A stretch of 64,000 nt of DNA from Rhodospirillum sp. (GTDB lineage Bacteria > Pseudomonadota > Alphaproteobacteria > Rhodospirillales > Rhodospirillaceae): NCBI GenBank assembly GCA_021741145.1, contig JAIOYK010000014.1, positions 1 through 64,000 of the forward strand, read 5' to 3'. The notes under the pieces were generated by a model that saw only the letters and a list, made by a program, of their open reading frames with translations, ran no database searches and had not been told where the DNA came from. Position 1 is the stretch's first letter; each line of letters starts with the position of its first letter. This document shows positions 42,961 to 51,831 of this stretch, one piece after another. Position numbers and translations under genes: made by a program.

Positions 42961-42975
42961 TGGCATAGGATTTGC
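42961..42975 (+). promoter_or_regulatory. sigma-54-like promoter of the hybrid kinase
   Basis: TGGCAT-AGGAT-TTGC matches the -24/-12 consensus except for the last base of the -24 box. A second GG-N10-GC element lies at 43042-43055. The kinase ATG is at 43138, so a long leader is implied if the first is used. Confidence 0.45.
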
Positions 42976-43137
42976 TTTCCCCATCCCGCCACATCGAATA
43001 GCCGTGCCGACAGATCCAAAAATGCAATTCCTTCCCAGGATGGTTTGCATTTTGCTTCGGAGGACCAGGCGAAACATAGCCGCGAGTGGCGGGCGCCATC
43101 CCCCTGGTGGCAACGACGGAAGCAAGTGGAGTCCGTC

Positions 43138-45072
43138 ATGTTCGAGCCAGCCTTGGACGGAGCGCTTTCTCCCGTGACCGCGTCTCTCGTGGGCACCCCG
43201 TGGACCGCGCTCCCCTTGTCCCATCAGCCCCTGTTCCTGGCCTGCCTGGCCATGCATCTGGCACTGGCGCGGACCCGCTCCCTCCGTTGGCACCAATCCG
43301 CCTTGGTCATCCCCGCCCTGCTCATCGCCCTGGCGATGGCCATGCACTTTCTGGTCGCTGTCTTGCCCTTGGCTCCCAAGGATGAAATCCTGGCCTTCTG
43401 CGAAATGGTCGCCGCGGCGGCGGCCCTTTATTCCGCCAGCCTGTCGGTCCTGTCCCCCACTGCCGAGAGCGATCGACACGCAGCGGAAGAGAAATTGCGC
43501 CAGAGCACCATGCAACTCACCGCGGCCAGTCGAGTCGCCCGCTTTTGCCGATTCTCCGTGGATCTGGACAGCAAACGCATCACCTGGTCCACGGAGGCTC
43601 TGCCCCTGTTTGGCTGGAGCGCCTTCGACGACAGTCTGCCGACGACCCTGGACTCACTCATTGCCCTCCTTCACCAGGACGACCAGGGTCCAGTCCGGAA
43701 AGCGGTGGCGCGCGCCACCGCCATGGACCACCCTTTCGAGTTTCAGGCCCGTCTTCGGCGCGGCCAAGGGCGGGATGTACCGATCCATGCCCTTAGCGAC
43801 ATCGTGCGGTCACCCGATGGAAAGGGAATCGCCCTCCATGGAATCGTCCAAGACGTGAGTCCGATGAAGGCCGCCTTGGAGCGGGAAGCCCGGACCAGGG
43901 CTGAATTCGAAGCCGCGAAACGGAGCAACGCCACGAAAACGGCCTTCATCTCGAACATGAGCCATGAACTGCGGACCCCCCTGAACGCCATCATCGGGTA
44001 TTCGGAATTGTTGAGCATGCGCGCCGACGGCATGACCCCGGACAAAGTCCGGTCGGACCTGGCCAACGTGCTTCAGGCGAGCCACCACCTTTTGGACCTG
44101 ATCAACGACATCCTCGACATGGCGAAGATCGAAAGCGGGCAGATGGAACTTGACCCTTCCACCTTCACCACCCGGGAGGTCTTCGACGAAACCATCGCCC
44201 TGATTAAACCCCTGCTGGACGCCAATGGGAACAACTTGGTCCTCTCAGGGGATGTCCTGTCCCATACCCTGACAACAGACCGTATGAAGCTGCGCCAATG
44301 TCTTGTGAACCTCGCGGGCAACGCGGCGAAATTCACCCAGAACGGCACCATTATCCTGTCCGCCGACCAAACCGCCGACGGCATGCTGAGCCTATCGGTC
44401 GACGATACGGGCATCGGCCTGAGCGCCAAGCAAAGCGAAAACCTGTTCACCGCCTTCCACCAAGGGGACAGATTCACGGCGGCGACCTATGGGGGAACAG
44501 GTCTGGGTCTGGCGATCACCAAGGCCTTTTGCCATTTGATGGGAGGTCGGATTTCCTTTGACTCCACACCGGGGCTGGGAAGTCGCTTCACCATGAACCT
44601 CCCGATCCTCTCGCGCCCCGTGGGACTCACCCACCCCGACGGCCCCGTACCGGACGCCAAACCGCTGGATGCTCTGATCGTCGAGGACGACCGATCCTAT
44701 GGGGACCTGTTGGCCCGCCTTGTCACCCAGGGTGGGAGGATCGCATCCGTGGCCCGCACGGCGGAGCAAGCCCTCGATATCACCGCGTTCCGGCCCCCAA
44801 GACTGCTGATCGCCGATCTGATTCTGCCCGACATGGACGGCTTCGAACTCATCCGCCGCCTCCGAAAGCAACGGCCCACGCGGATGAACATTCTTGCGCT
44901 CACGTCCCTGGACCTGACCCGAAACCAGAAAGACGAGTTGGAACTCGCCGGAGTGGAGATCCTGTTGAAGCGCGACACAACTCTCTCCCAAGCCGGGGAC
45001 CGCGCCCTGACGATCCTTGACGAGAGTGCAAGTCGCGCCCTTTCCCAGGTCAGCGACACCGAGGAAATGTAG
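43138..45072 (+). CDS. hybrid sensor histidine kinase / response regulator
   Basis: Membrane sensor, 644 residues. Two or three hydrophobic helices lie within residues 25-105. A PAS-like fold follows at about 130-245. The HisKA domain has FISNMSHELRTPLNAIIGY with phospho-acceptor H276. The ATPase domain has LVNLAGNAAKFT (391-400), DDTGIGLS and YGGTGLGLAITKAF. The C-terminal receiver has ALIVEDDRSYGDLL and LLIADLILPDMDG with phospho-acceptor D560. All key residues are intact. No response regulator gene is adjacent, so the output partner is elsewhere. A sigma-54-like promoter precedes it. The start at 43138 gives the first helix; a longer frame is unlikely. Confidence 0.92.
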   Translation: MFEPALDGALSPVTASLVGTPWTALPLSHQPLFLACLAMHLALARTRSLRWHQSALVIPALLIALAMAMHFLVAVLPLAPKDEILAFCEMVAAAAALYSASLSVLSPTAESDRHAAEEKLRQSTMQLTAASRVARFCRFSVDLDSKRITWSTEALPLFGWSAFDDSLPTTLDSLIALLHQDDQGPVRKAVARATAMDHPFEFQARLRRGQGRDVPIHALSDIVRSPDGKGIALHGIVQDVSPMKAALEREARTRAEFEAAKRSNATKTAFISNMSHELRTPLNAIIGYSELLSMRADGMTPDKVRSDLANVLQASHHLLDLINDILDMAKIESGQMELDPSTFTTREVFDETIALIKPLLDANGNNLVLSGDVLSHTLTTDRMKLRQCLVNLAGNAAKFTQNGTIILSADQTADGMLSLSVDDTGIGLSAKQSENLFTAFHQGDRFTAATYGGTGLGLAITKAFCHLMGGRISFDSTPGLGSRFTMNLPILSRPVGLTHPDGPVPDAKPLDALIVEDDRSYGDLLARLVTQGGRIASVARTAEQALDITAFRPPRLLIADLILPDMDGFELIRRLRKQRPTRMNILALTSLDLTRNQKDELELAGVEILLKRDTTLSQAGDRALTILDESASRALSQVSDTEEM

Positions 45073-45150
45073 ACAAAAAAACAGGACTTCGCGGAACCGT
45101 TGTCGACCTGTATGGTTTGTCGACGGTATCCATCACATCGCGAGGACCCC

Positions 45151-46536
45151 GTGAGCCGATTGGTCGTTGTTTCAAACCGTGTCGCCGTCCCCGATGATCA
45201 GGCCGCCAGGGCTGGCGGTTTGGCCGTCGCTCTGCGTGAAGCCCTTCAGGCCAACGGTGGGATCTGGTTCGGGTGGAGTGGCAAGACCACATCGGCCTCG
45301 GCGAAGGAACCGCGGATCATCGAGCACCCTCCCGTGACCTACGCGGTCGTGGATCTGGCCCGCAAGGATTACAACGAGTACTACAACGGCTTCGCCAATC
45401 GCACCCTCTGGCCCCTGTTCCACTATCGGATGAGTCTGGCGGAATTCCACCGGGAGAACTACGCGGGGTACCTGCGGGTCAACACGCTGTTCGCCGAACT
45501 TCTGCGCCCCCTTCTCAAGACCGACGACACGGTCTGGATCCACGACTACCACATCCTGCCCCTGGGCAAGGAACTGCGGCGCCTGGGCGCGGAAAACCGC
45601 ATGGGGATCTTCCTTCACACCCCCTTCCCCGCCCTGGAGGTCCTGCTGGCCCTGCCCAGTCATGCCCGATTGGCCCGGTCCCTCTGTTCCTACGACATCG
45701 TTGGCTTTCAGACGGAAAACGACCGCCGGTCCTTCAAGGATTACATCCTGCACGAAGCCAGGGGTGAGATTCTGGACAATGACTTGGTGCGCGCCTATGG
45801 CCGCACCTTCATGGCCAAGGTCTATCCCATCGGGATCGAAAAGGGGGTCATGGCCCAGGCGGCGCTGATGTCCAGCAAAACCGCGTCCCACAGGCGCCTC
45901 AAGGAAAGCCTGGGGGGACGGAAGCTGATGATCGGCGTCGACCGGCTGGACTACTCCAAGGGTCTGCCCGAGCGCATGGAGGCTTACCAGCACTTTCTGG
46001 AGAAGTTTCCCCAGCACCGCAATCACGTCAGTTTCATGCAGATCGCCCCCCTGTCCCGGTCCGAGGTGCCCGAATACAAGGCCATCCGCCAGCAGTTGGA
46101 AAGCATGTCCGGCAACATCAATGGCCGCTACGGGGATTTCGACTGGACACCCCTGCGCTACCTAACCAAGAATTTCCAGCGCACCGTACTTGCTGGCTTT
46201 TTCCGCCAGGCTCAAGTGGGCGTGGTCACTCCCATGCGCGACGGAATGAACCTGGTGGCCAAGGAATATGTCGCCAGCCAGAATCCACAGGATCCGGGTA
46301 CATTGGTGCTATCCCGATTCGCCGGAGCCGCCCGGGAGTTGGAAGCAGCCCTTTTGGTCAACCCATACGACCGGGAAGATGTGGCCGACGCCATGGACCG
46401 GGCCCTGTCCATGTCGTTGGACGAGCGCAAGGAACGGTGGACGGAAATGATGCGTATCGTTGATGAGCAATCCCTGGAAGCTTGGCGGGACAGCTATCTA
46501 AACGACTTGGCCCAAGCACCCTTTTCCGCCGACTGA
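45151..46536 (+). CDS. otsA: alpha,alpha-trehalose-phosphate synthase
   Basis: Transfers glucose from UDP-glucose to glucose 6-phosphate, giving trehalose 6-phosphate, an osmoprotectant precursor. The GT20 fold has LVVVSNRVAVPDDQAARAGG at the start, WIHDYHILPLGKELR, FLHTPFPALEVL, IGVDRLDYSKGLPER and GMNLVAKEYVASQ. About 461 residues. The start is GTG at 45151 behind CGAGGA; upstream frame is without similarity. No otsB phosphatase gene is visible; glucokinase follows 7 bases later, which would supply glucose 6-phosphate. Confidence 0.95.
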   Translation: MSRLVVVSNRVAVPDDQAARAGGLAVALREALQANGGIWFGWSGKTTSASAKEPRIIEHPPVTYAVVDLARKDYNEYYNGFANRTLWPLFHYRMSLAEFHRENYAGYLRVNTLFAELLRPLLKTDDTVWIHDYHILPLGKELRRLGAENRMGIFLHTPFPALEVLLALPSHARLARSLCSYDIVGFQTENDRRSFKDYILHEARGEILDNDLVRAYGRTFMAKVYPIGIEKGVMAQAALMSSKTASHRRLKESLGGRKLMIGVDRLDYSKGLPERMEAYQHFLEKFPQHRNHVSFMQIAPLSRSEVPEYKAIRQQLESMSGNINGRYGDFDWTPLRYLTKNFQRTVLAGFFRQAQVGVVTPMRDGMNLVAKEYVASQNPQDPGTLVLSRFAGAARELEAALLVNPYDREDVADAMDRALSMSLDERKERWTEMMRIVDEQSLEAWRDSYLNDLAQAPFSAD

Positions 46537-46543
46537 GGACGCA

Positions 46544-47557
46544 ATGGCTTCCCCCTCCCCCTCCCCCTCCGCGTCTTCCCCTACCCGGCCCCAGGGTGCT
46601 CCGGCCCTCCTGGCCGATATCGGCGGCACCAATGTCCGCTTCGCCCTAATCGCCTCCGAGGGGCAGTGGGGGGAGGAGCGGGTTTACCCCATCGCCCATT
46701 TCCCCGGCCCCGGCGAAGCCGCCGAGGCCTATCTGGCCGAGGTCCTCCTCCCTGGAGACCCGCGCCCGGACAAGGGCGCCTTCTGCGTGGCCTGCCCCGT
46801 CCTCGGCGACGATGTCGCCCTGACGAATCACGAGGCATGGTCGTTTTCCATCGAGCGCCTGGGCGCCAGACTGGGACTGTCCCCCCTCCGGGTGGTGAAT
46901 GATTTCGTCGCTCAGGCCCTGGCGGTTCCCGCCCTGCCACCGAACCACCGGGTGCTCCTCTGGGAAGGCGCATCCCTCGCCGGTAGTCCCATCGGAGTCA
47001 TCGGTCCAGGGACCGGGTTGGGAGTCGCCGTGCTGGCTCCCGACGGCGCCGGGGGGCATATCGTCCTGCCCGGCGAGGGCGGCCATGTCTCGCTCGCGCC
47101 CATGACCCCCCGGGAAGACGCTCTGATCGCCACGGCCCGGGAACGGCTGGGCCATGTCTCGGCCGAGCGCTTTCTGTCCGGCCCCGGGCTTCAAACCTTG
47201 GCCGCCACCATCCGGATCCAGGACGGCCTGCCGCCCCGGGAGGAAACGCCCGGTGACATCATGACCGAGGGCCTCGCCGGAACGTGCCCCGTTCGGGCCG
47301 AGACCGTCTCCCTGTTTTTCGCCATGTTGGGAACGGTGGCGGGCAATCTGGCGCTGAGTATCGGCGCCATGGGGGGGATATACCTGATGGGCGGCATCGT
47401 GCCCCGGGTTCCCGATGCCCTGGCCGCGTCGGCCTTCGTCGAGCGGGTCCAGGCCAAAGGCCGCTTCCGCGCCTATATGGAACGAATTCCCCTGGTTCTC
47501 GGCACCCACCCCTATCCGGCTTTCCTCGGTCTCGCCCATCTGCTCGGCAAGGCCTGA
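46544..47557 (+). CDS. glk: glucokinase
   Basis: ATP-dependent phosphorylation of glucose. Glk-family features: PALLADIGGTNVRFALI (ATP phosphate loop), VACPVLGDDVALTNHEAWSF, RVVNDFVAQALAVPAL (catalytic Asp), GVIGPGTGLGVAVL, GEGGHVSLAP and GGIYLMGGIVPRV. There are 337 residues, of which the first 18 form a Ser/Pro low-complexity leader from a CCCCCT repeat. It is in an operon with otsA (7-base gap), linking glucose uptake to trehalose synthesis. Confidence 0.95.
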   Translation: MASPSPSPSASSPTRPQGAPALLADIGGTNVRFALIASEGQWGEERVYPIAHFPGPGEAAEAYLAEVLLPGDPRPDKGAFCVACPVLGDDVALTNHEAWSFSIERLGARLGLSPLRVVNDFVAQALAVPALPPNHRVLLWEGASLAGSPIGVIGPGTGLGVAVLAPDGAGGHIVLPGEGGHVSLAPMTPREDALIATARERLGHVSAERFLSGPGLQTLAATIRIQDGLPPREETPGDIMTEGLAGTCPVRAETVSLFFAMLGTVAGNLALSIGAMGGIYLMGGIVPRVPDALAASAFVERVQAKGRFRAYMERIPLVLGTHPYPAFLGLAHLLGKA

Positions 47558-47763
47558 CTGTCCTCGGCGCGTTCGAGGAGATCGGAAGCCGAGGCGAGGG
47601 GATCGAATTGCTCGATTACCCTGAAAACCACGGTCACAAATCTTTCCCAATAGTTTCAATTGGTGGTACGATTTTCCGTCCTTCATGACTCAAGCAAAAC
47701 AATCGTCGGGAGGACACCGAATGGCGTGATGGTGGAGCGAATGGAGGCGCCACCTGCCCGTCG

Positions 47764-47827
47764 CTCATCCATGGGAGGCCTCATCCGTGGGAGGCCTTAT
47801 CCGTGGGAGGCCTTATCCCGTGGGAGG
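47764..47827 (+). repeat. 4 x 16-bp tandem repeat carrying ribosome-binding-site copies
   Basis: Four units of the type CTTATCCGTGGGAGGC at 47764, 47780, 47796 and 47812. Each contains GTGGGAGG or ATGGGAGG, and the last GGGAGG is the ribosome-binding site for the ATG at 47836. Repeat expansion would duplicate the site without moving the start. The gap from glk (47558) to here holds nothing else I can identify. Confidence 0.85.
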
Positions 47828-47835
47828 ATGGTCCG

Positions 47836-48027
47836 ATGACCAATGAAATGGAATTACGCGCGCTGGCGCTCCTGCATGAAACGCAAATGGTCCTGAACGG
47901 CAATCCGGAGGACTTGGCCGACTACGCCGAAGACCTCAAAGCGCGGCTCCACGATCTGCTGGACAGCGACCTTGCGCAAGCCATGGCGACTCTAAGCGCC
48001 TCGGCCTCCACACCGTCCTTTCGCTGA
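47836..48027 (+). CDS. small protein of 63 residues, unknown function
   Basis: The protein reads MTNEMELRALALLHETQMVL, with EDLADYAEDLKARLHDLL in the middle and a short Ser/Ala tail, so it is helical and acidic. The GGGAGG ribosome-binding site lies 9 bases upstream inside a 16-bp tandem repeat. It is convergent with the LysR gene, 6 bases away. I recognise no family. Good composition and start signal support it. Confidence 0.6.
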   Translation: MTNEMELRALALLHETQMVLNGNPEDLADYAEDLKARLHDLLDSDLAQAMATLSASASTPSFR

Positions 48028-48033
48028 GCCCCT

Positions 48034-48957
48034 TCACCCCTCGAACCCCAGGTCCTGGTCCCAATAGGGGTCCTTGCCGCACCATTGGCGCAGGTGGTCG
48101 ACGAAGACGCGCACTTTGGCCGAAAGGTGGCGGTTGTGGGGATAGACGGCGTTGATCCCCATTTCCCGACCGACCCAGTCGGGAAGAACGCGCACCAAAC
48201 GCCCGTCGCGCAGATCATCCCCACAGAGGAAAGTTGGTGAAATGCAGATCCCCGCGCCCCCCAACGTGGCGGCGCGGATGGCATCCCCGTTGTTGGCCTT
48301 GAACCGTCCCCGGATCGCAACATCCGCCCGGGTGCCATCCAGGTGCACCAGGGGATACATTTCGCCGAAGCGTTGCAGGGTGTAGATCAAGCATTCATGG
48401 TCCTCCAGATCCCTGGGGTGCTTCGGCTCCCCCCGGCGGGCCAGATACGCGGGACTGGCGCAAACCACCAGCCGCAGAGGGGCCAGTCGGGTGGCGATCA
48501 GACTGCTGTCTGGCAAGCTCCCGATGCGCACGGCCACGTCGAACCCATCGGACACCAAATCCACGAAACGGTCGTTCAGATCCATGTCCACCGATAGGGT
48601 CGGATGGGCGGCGAGCAGGGCCGGAATAGCCGGAGCCAAATGGAGAAAACCAAAGGACATGGGCGCGTTCACCCTTAGCGTTCCCGAGGGCGTGCCATGG
48701 AGCGCCCCCACCGCCCGGTCCGCCTCCTCCAGATCGGCCAGGATGGTCTGGCAGCGCAGGCGGTAGGCCTCTCCCACCTCGGTCAGGGACAGCCGCCGCG
48801 TCGTTCGGTTCACAAGGCGCACCCCCAGGTGATCCTCCAAGGCGGACACATACTTGCTGACCACCGAACGGGAAAGACCCAGGCGATCCGCGGCCTGGGA
48901 GAAGCTTTCCATCTCCGCCACCTTCACGAAGGTATCCATCAGGGTCAGTCGGTCCAT
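48034..48957 (-). CDS. LysR-family transcriptional regulator
   Basis: Transcription factor with an N-terminal helix-turn-helix (LMDTFVKVAEMESFSQAADR, LGLSRSVVSKYVSALEDHLG) and an effector-binding domain (TLRVNAPMSFGFLHLAPAIP). It belongs to the LTTR group often called CrgA/DsdC-like. It is divergent from an amino-acid dehydrogenase gene, 320 bases away, and may regulate it. About 307 residues. Confidence 0.92.
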   Translation of the reverse strand: MDRLTLMDTFVKVAEMESFSQAADRLGLSRSVVSKYVSALEDHLGVRLVNRTTRRLSLTEVGEAYRLRCQTILADLEEADRAVGALHGTPSGTLRVNAPMSFGFLHLAPAIPALLAAHPTLSVDMDLNDRFVDLVSDGFDVAVRIGSLPDSSLIATRLAPLRLVVCASPAYLARRGEPKHPRDLEDHECLIYTLQRFGEMYPLVHLDGTRADVAIRGRFKANNGDAIRAATLGGAGICISPTFLCGDDLRDGRLVRVLPDWVGREMGINAVYPHNRHLSAKVRVFVDHLRQWCGKDPYWDQDLGFEG

Positions 48958-49277
48958 GTCAGAGTCCTTTCCGGGGAGGCGACTTTACGGGAAGACGGAA
49001 CCAAGGGATGGCCCGTATCAGTCCCGTCAATGCTTCCCGTCCAAGGAGGGGGAGTCCAGGTCTTTCTTCTCCGAGGTCATTCGCGAGCAAAAATGTCCAG
49101 CTCCATCCTGGGACCGACATATTCCGTCTTTCTTTTCCCCATGCATTGAAGCCCATTCCTCGATCGGCCATGTCCTTGAAATAAACAGGCATTCCCACGC
49201 CCGTCCCGCCCCCCCACCGGACCCAAGCCGGTGGAGGCTGGACCAGGGATGAAGGGAGACATGAACGGAGAGGACCT
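48958..49277. other. divergent intergenic region LysR / amino-acid dehydrogenase
   Basis: This 320-base gap must hold both promoters. I found no strong inverted repeat or sigma-54 element. A GGAGAGG ribosome-binding site lies immediately before the dehydrogenase ATG at 49278. No gene is supported in it. Confidence 0.5.
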
Positions 49278-50390
49278 ATGACCGTTTTCAGCAATCCCCA
49301 TTTCGATGGCCACGAGCGTGTGGTCTTCGCCCATGACGCGGCTTCTGGCCTGCGGGCGATCATCGCCATCCATGACACGGCCCTTGGACCCGCCGTGGGC
49401 GGCTGCCGCATGTGGCCCTACGCCTCGGATGAGGCGGCGCTGGCCGATGTCCTGCGCCTGTCGCGGGGGATGAGCTACAAGAACGCCCTGGCGGACCTGC
49501 CCTTGGGTGGGGGCAAGTCGGTGATCATCGGGGATCCCCGGACGGACAAGACCGAAGCCCTGCTTCGCGCCTTTGGCCGAGCCGTCGATGGCTTGGGTGG
49601 GCGCTATCGCACGGCGGAGGACGTCGGCACCTCCGTCGTCGACATGGACATCATCGGGCAGGAGACCCGCTATGCCCTCGGCCGGTCGGAAGGCCGGGCG
49701 GCCATCGGCGACCCCTCCCCCTATACGGCGCGGGGCGGATTGGCCGCCATCAAGGCCGCCGTCCATCACAAGCTGGGGCGGCGCGATCTGGCGGGCCTGC
49801 GGGTCGCCATCCAGGGCGTGGGTCACGTGGGCGCCCACCTCGCCCGGCTGTTGAAGGCGGAAGGGGTCGAACTGGTCATCGCCGACGTCAACGCCGATCA
49901 GGTCCGGGCCGTGGCCGAGGAAACCGGCGCCGCCCCAGTGGAGGTGGACCGGATTCTGTCCCTCGCCGCGGATGTCGTGGCCCCCTGCGCGCTGGGCGCG
50001 GTGCTCGACGACCAAGCCATCGCCACCTTGAACACGCCCATCGTCGCCGGTCTGGCCAACAACCAATTGGCCGAAGCCCGGCATGGTGTTCTGCTCCATG
50101 CCCGGGGGATCCTCTACGCCCCCGACTATGTCGCCAACGCCGGAGGGATCATCGCCGTGGCCGCGGAAAACGCCGGTCTGACCAATCTCGATCAGGTCAT
50201 CGCCAAGGTGGAGGCGATCGAGGGAACCCTCGCGACCCTTTTCCACCGGGCCGACTCCGAGGGACGCCCCACCGCGGAGGTCGCCGATACCATGGCCCGC
50301 GACCGCCTCGCCCGGGCCCATGCCCAGACCCAGGCCCCATCCCATGTCCAGGCTGGGGAACCAGACGACAGCCGCCGCCTGGCCGGATGA
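49278..50390 (+). CDS. Leu/Phe/Val-type amino-acid dehydrogenase
   Basis: NAD-dependent oxidative deamination of a branched-chain or aromatic amino acid; leucine dehydrogenase is the likeliest. Features: TALGPAVGGCRMWPYAS, then the catalytic LADLPLGGGKSVII with the substrate Lys, RYRTAEDVGTSVVDMDIIGQ, and the Rossmann motif VAIQGVGHVGAHLARLL. ANNQLAE and DYVANAGGI are also diagnostic. There are 370 residues; the C-terminal 30 are low-complexity. A terminator follows. The divergent LysR gene may control it. Confidence 0.92.
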   Translation: MTVFSNPHFDGHERVVFAHDAASGLRAIIAIHDTALGPAVGGCRMWPYASDEAALADVLRLSRGMSYKNALADLPLGGGKSVIIGDPRTDKTEALLRAFGRAVDGLGGRYRTAEDVGTSVVDMDIIGQETRYALGRSEGRAAIGDPSPYTARGGLAAIKAAVHHKLGRRDLAGLRVAIQGVGHVGAHLARLLKAEGVELVIADVNADQVRAVAEETGAAPVEVDRILSLAADVVAPCALGAVLDDQAIATLNTPIVAGLANNQLAEARHGVLLHARGILYAPDYVANAGGIIAVAAENAGLTNLDQVIAKVEAIEGTLATLFHRADSEGRPTAEVADTMARDRLARAHAQTQAPSHVQAGEPDDSRRLAG

Positions 50391-50408
50391 CCCCCGGCGG
50401 GACCTTAC

Positions 50409-50431
50409 CCTCCCCGGTCTCGCCGGGGAGG
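50409..50431 (+). terminator. terminator hairpin of the dehydrogenase gene
   Basis: Perfect 9-bp stem CCTCCCCGG / CCGGGGAGG with a 5-base loop, 18 bases after the stop. An A/T-rich stretch follows rather than a pure T-run. The remaining 370-base gap to 50764 holds only the sigma-54-like promoter at 50674. Confidence 0.55.
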
Positions 50432-50673
50432 ATCTAAAGGGTTAAAAATATTTCCATATTAGGGTTTCAAGATGGGACAAATTTGCCCATCCAGACCCCT
50501 TCGACCCGGTCAAGACTGCCCCCTGGACAGCCCATTCCAGGGGATTTTCTTTTCATATCGAACCCGCTATGAAATTGGTGCGTTTACCAGATATCAAGGG
50601 TTTCCGCCCAGTCTCGAAGGCACCGAAGGGCGCGAGTCCCAGGCCTGTCCCTTTCCGGCCCCGTTTGGGCTTC

Positions 50674-50688
50674 TGGCATTCAGCTTGC
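50674..50688 (+). promoter_or_regulatory. sigma-54-like promoter of an unknown gene
   Basis: TGGCAT-TCAGC-TTGC matches the -24/-12 consensus except for the last base of the -24 box. The start would be near 50700, 64 bases before the ATG at 50764. The same variant occurs upstream of the hybrid kinase (42961). Confidence 0.55.
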
Positions 50689-50763
50689 TAGGAAGCCAGG
50701 AACGATCCGGGAGGTTCAAGACCCTGGACCGCCCCAGCCATCGATCGGAGAGATGAGGGTTCC

Positions 50764-51717
50764 ATGACCGTTTCGTTCCCCAGGATGCCCATGCCCACCC
50801 CCTTCGAGACCTTGGACTCGGGGTCCATGCCCCGGGGCCCGACCGGCATGGACCCGGCCAACATGGACCAGACAGCCATGGAGACAACGATGGGACCTCC
50901 CGAATGGTCCGCCGACCTTCCGACCCTGGGCGGCATGGACGATCACCTGCGGCTGCTTGATATCCTGTTCGCGGAGGCGGAAGCCCTGACCCATGGCAAC
51001 CATGGCAAGGTCATGCCCCCCGTGGATCGCAAGCGCCTTGAGATCCTGACCCGGGAAATCGATGGCCTGTTGGACCGGGCCGAGGGCATGACCACCCCCA
51101 TGGCCCGACGGGGACCGTTGGACAAAGCCGTCCCGGACTGGGACATCCGCCGTGTCCTGGACCGACGCGAGGACCTGGAAACCCTCGTTCCCGGCGAGGA
51201 GGACGCCTACGAGCGGCTGCCCGCCTTCGAGGAACCAACCATCGACGAGGTTCTGATCGCCTACGGCAGCCGGGCCGTGGCCACGCGGGTCCACCCCATG
51301 GACGTCCTGAATCTGGCACGGCTGGACGGCCCCCTGACATTGGACGTGGAAAATGCCCTCGACCGTATCACAGCCCAGTTGGACCTGAGCATGGCCATGA
51401 ACCTGCCCCCAACCGAAGTGTTCTCTCCCATGGTGGTTTGGCGCCTGGCGCCTCCCGACGCGGCGCGCATCGACGCCGTTCTAGCCTGTATGGATCGTAT
51501 ATTGGCCGCCAATCCCGACCACTTCCTGACCGGTGCCGCCCAGCTCGAGTTGGTGGCCCTGATGTCCGAAGCCGACCGCATTCTCGGAATTGGCGAGGAA
51601 AAGGCCCTGCCCCAGCCGGAGGCCCGCCGAGATGGCGACGCCTGGCGCCGGTCCATGGACCTGTTGGGCAGACATGTGGCCGCCCTCATCCCCGGGTCCC
51701 GGGTTCTGCCCGCCTAA
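50764..51717 (+). CDS. unknown 317-residue protein with Met-rich N-terminus
   Basis: No known family is recognised. The first 45 residues are Met/Pro/Gly/Thr-rich and likely disordered. The rest is mostly helical and acidic, with WDIRRVLDRREDLETLVPGE and NALDRITAQLDLSMAMNLPP in the middle, and LVALMSEADRILGIGEEKAL towards the end. No signal peptide or membrane segment. The gene is preceded by a sigma-54-like promoter and followed by an inverted repeat. Good ribosome-binding site (GGAGAGATGAGG). Possibly a motility or nitrogen-control accessory, by promoter type only. Confidence 0.6.
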   Translation: MTVSFPRMPMPTPFETLDSGSMPRGPTGMDPANMDQTAMETTMGPPEWSADLPTLGGMDDHLRLLDILFAEAEALTHGNHGKVMPPVDRKRLEILTREIDGLLDRAEGMTTPMARRGPLDKAVPDWDIRRVLDRREDLETLVPGEEDAYERLPAFEEPTIDEVLIAYGSRAVATRVHPMDVLNLARLDGPLTLDVENALDRITAQLDLSMAMNLPPTEVFSPMVVWRLAPPDAARIDAVLACMDRILAANPDHFLTGAAQLELVALMSEADRILGIGEEKALPQPEARRDGDAWRRSMDLLGRHVAALIPGSRVLPA

Positions 51718-51747
51718 AGCACTTCGCGGCCAAACCGGATGTGCTTT
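51716..51747 (+). terminator. inverted repeat after the unknown gene
   Basis: Perfect 7-bp arms AAAGCAC / GTGCTTT with an 18-base loop, starting at the stop codon. The arms match those of the 24-bp palindrome at 38587. It may stop transcription or be one copy of a dispersed element. Confidence 0.4.
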
Positions 51748-51831
51748 ACACTGAAGCCGAGCCGGACTGCCTCGATCCGATCCTGCGTGACTCTAGGCGC
51801 CTCCCCCCCTCTCCCTACGGAGCCCCCGCCC

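Noticed and set aside
46552-46580. CCCCCT hexamer run at the start of glk as a phase-variation tract
   Set aside because: Six-base units keep the frame, so copy-number change would only lengthen the Ser/Pro leader and not switch the gene off.
50472-50756. 94-residue open frame between the dehydrogenase and the unknown 317-residue gene
   Set aside because: It covers the sigma-54-like promoter, has no ribosome-binding site and no protein-like pattern.
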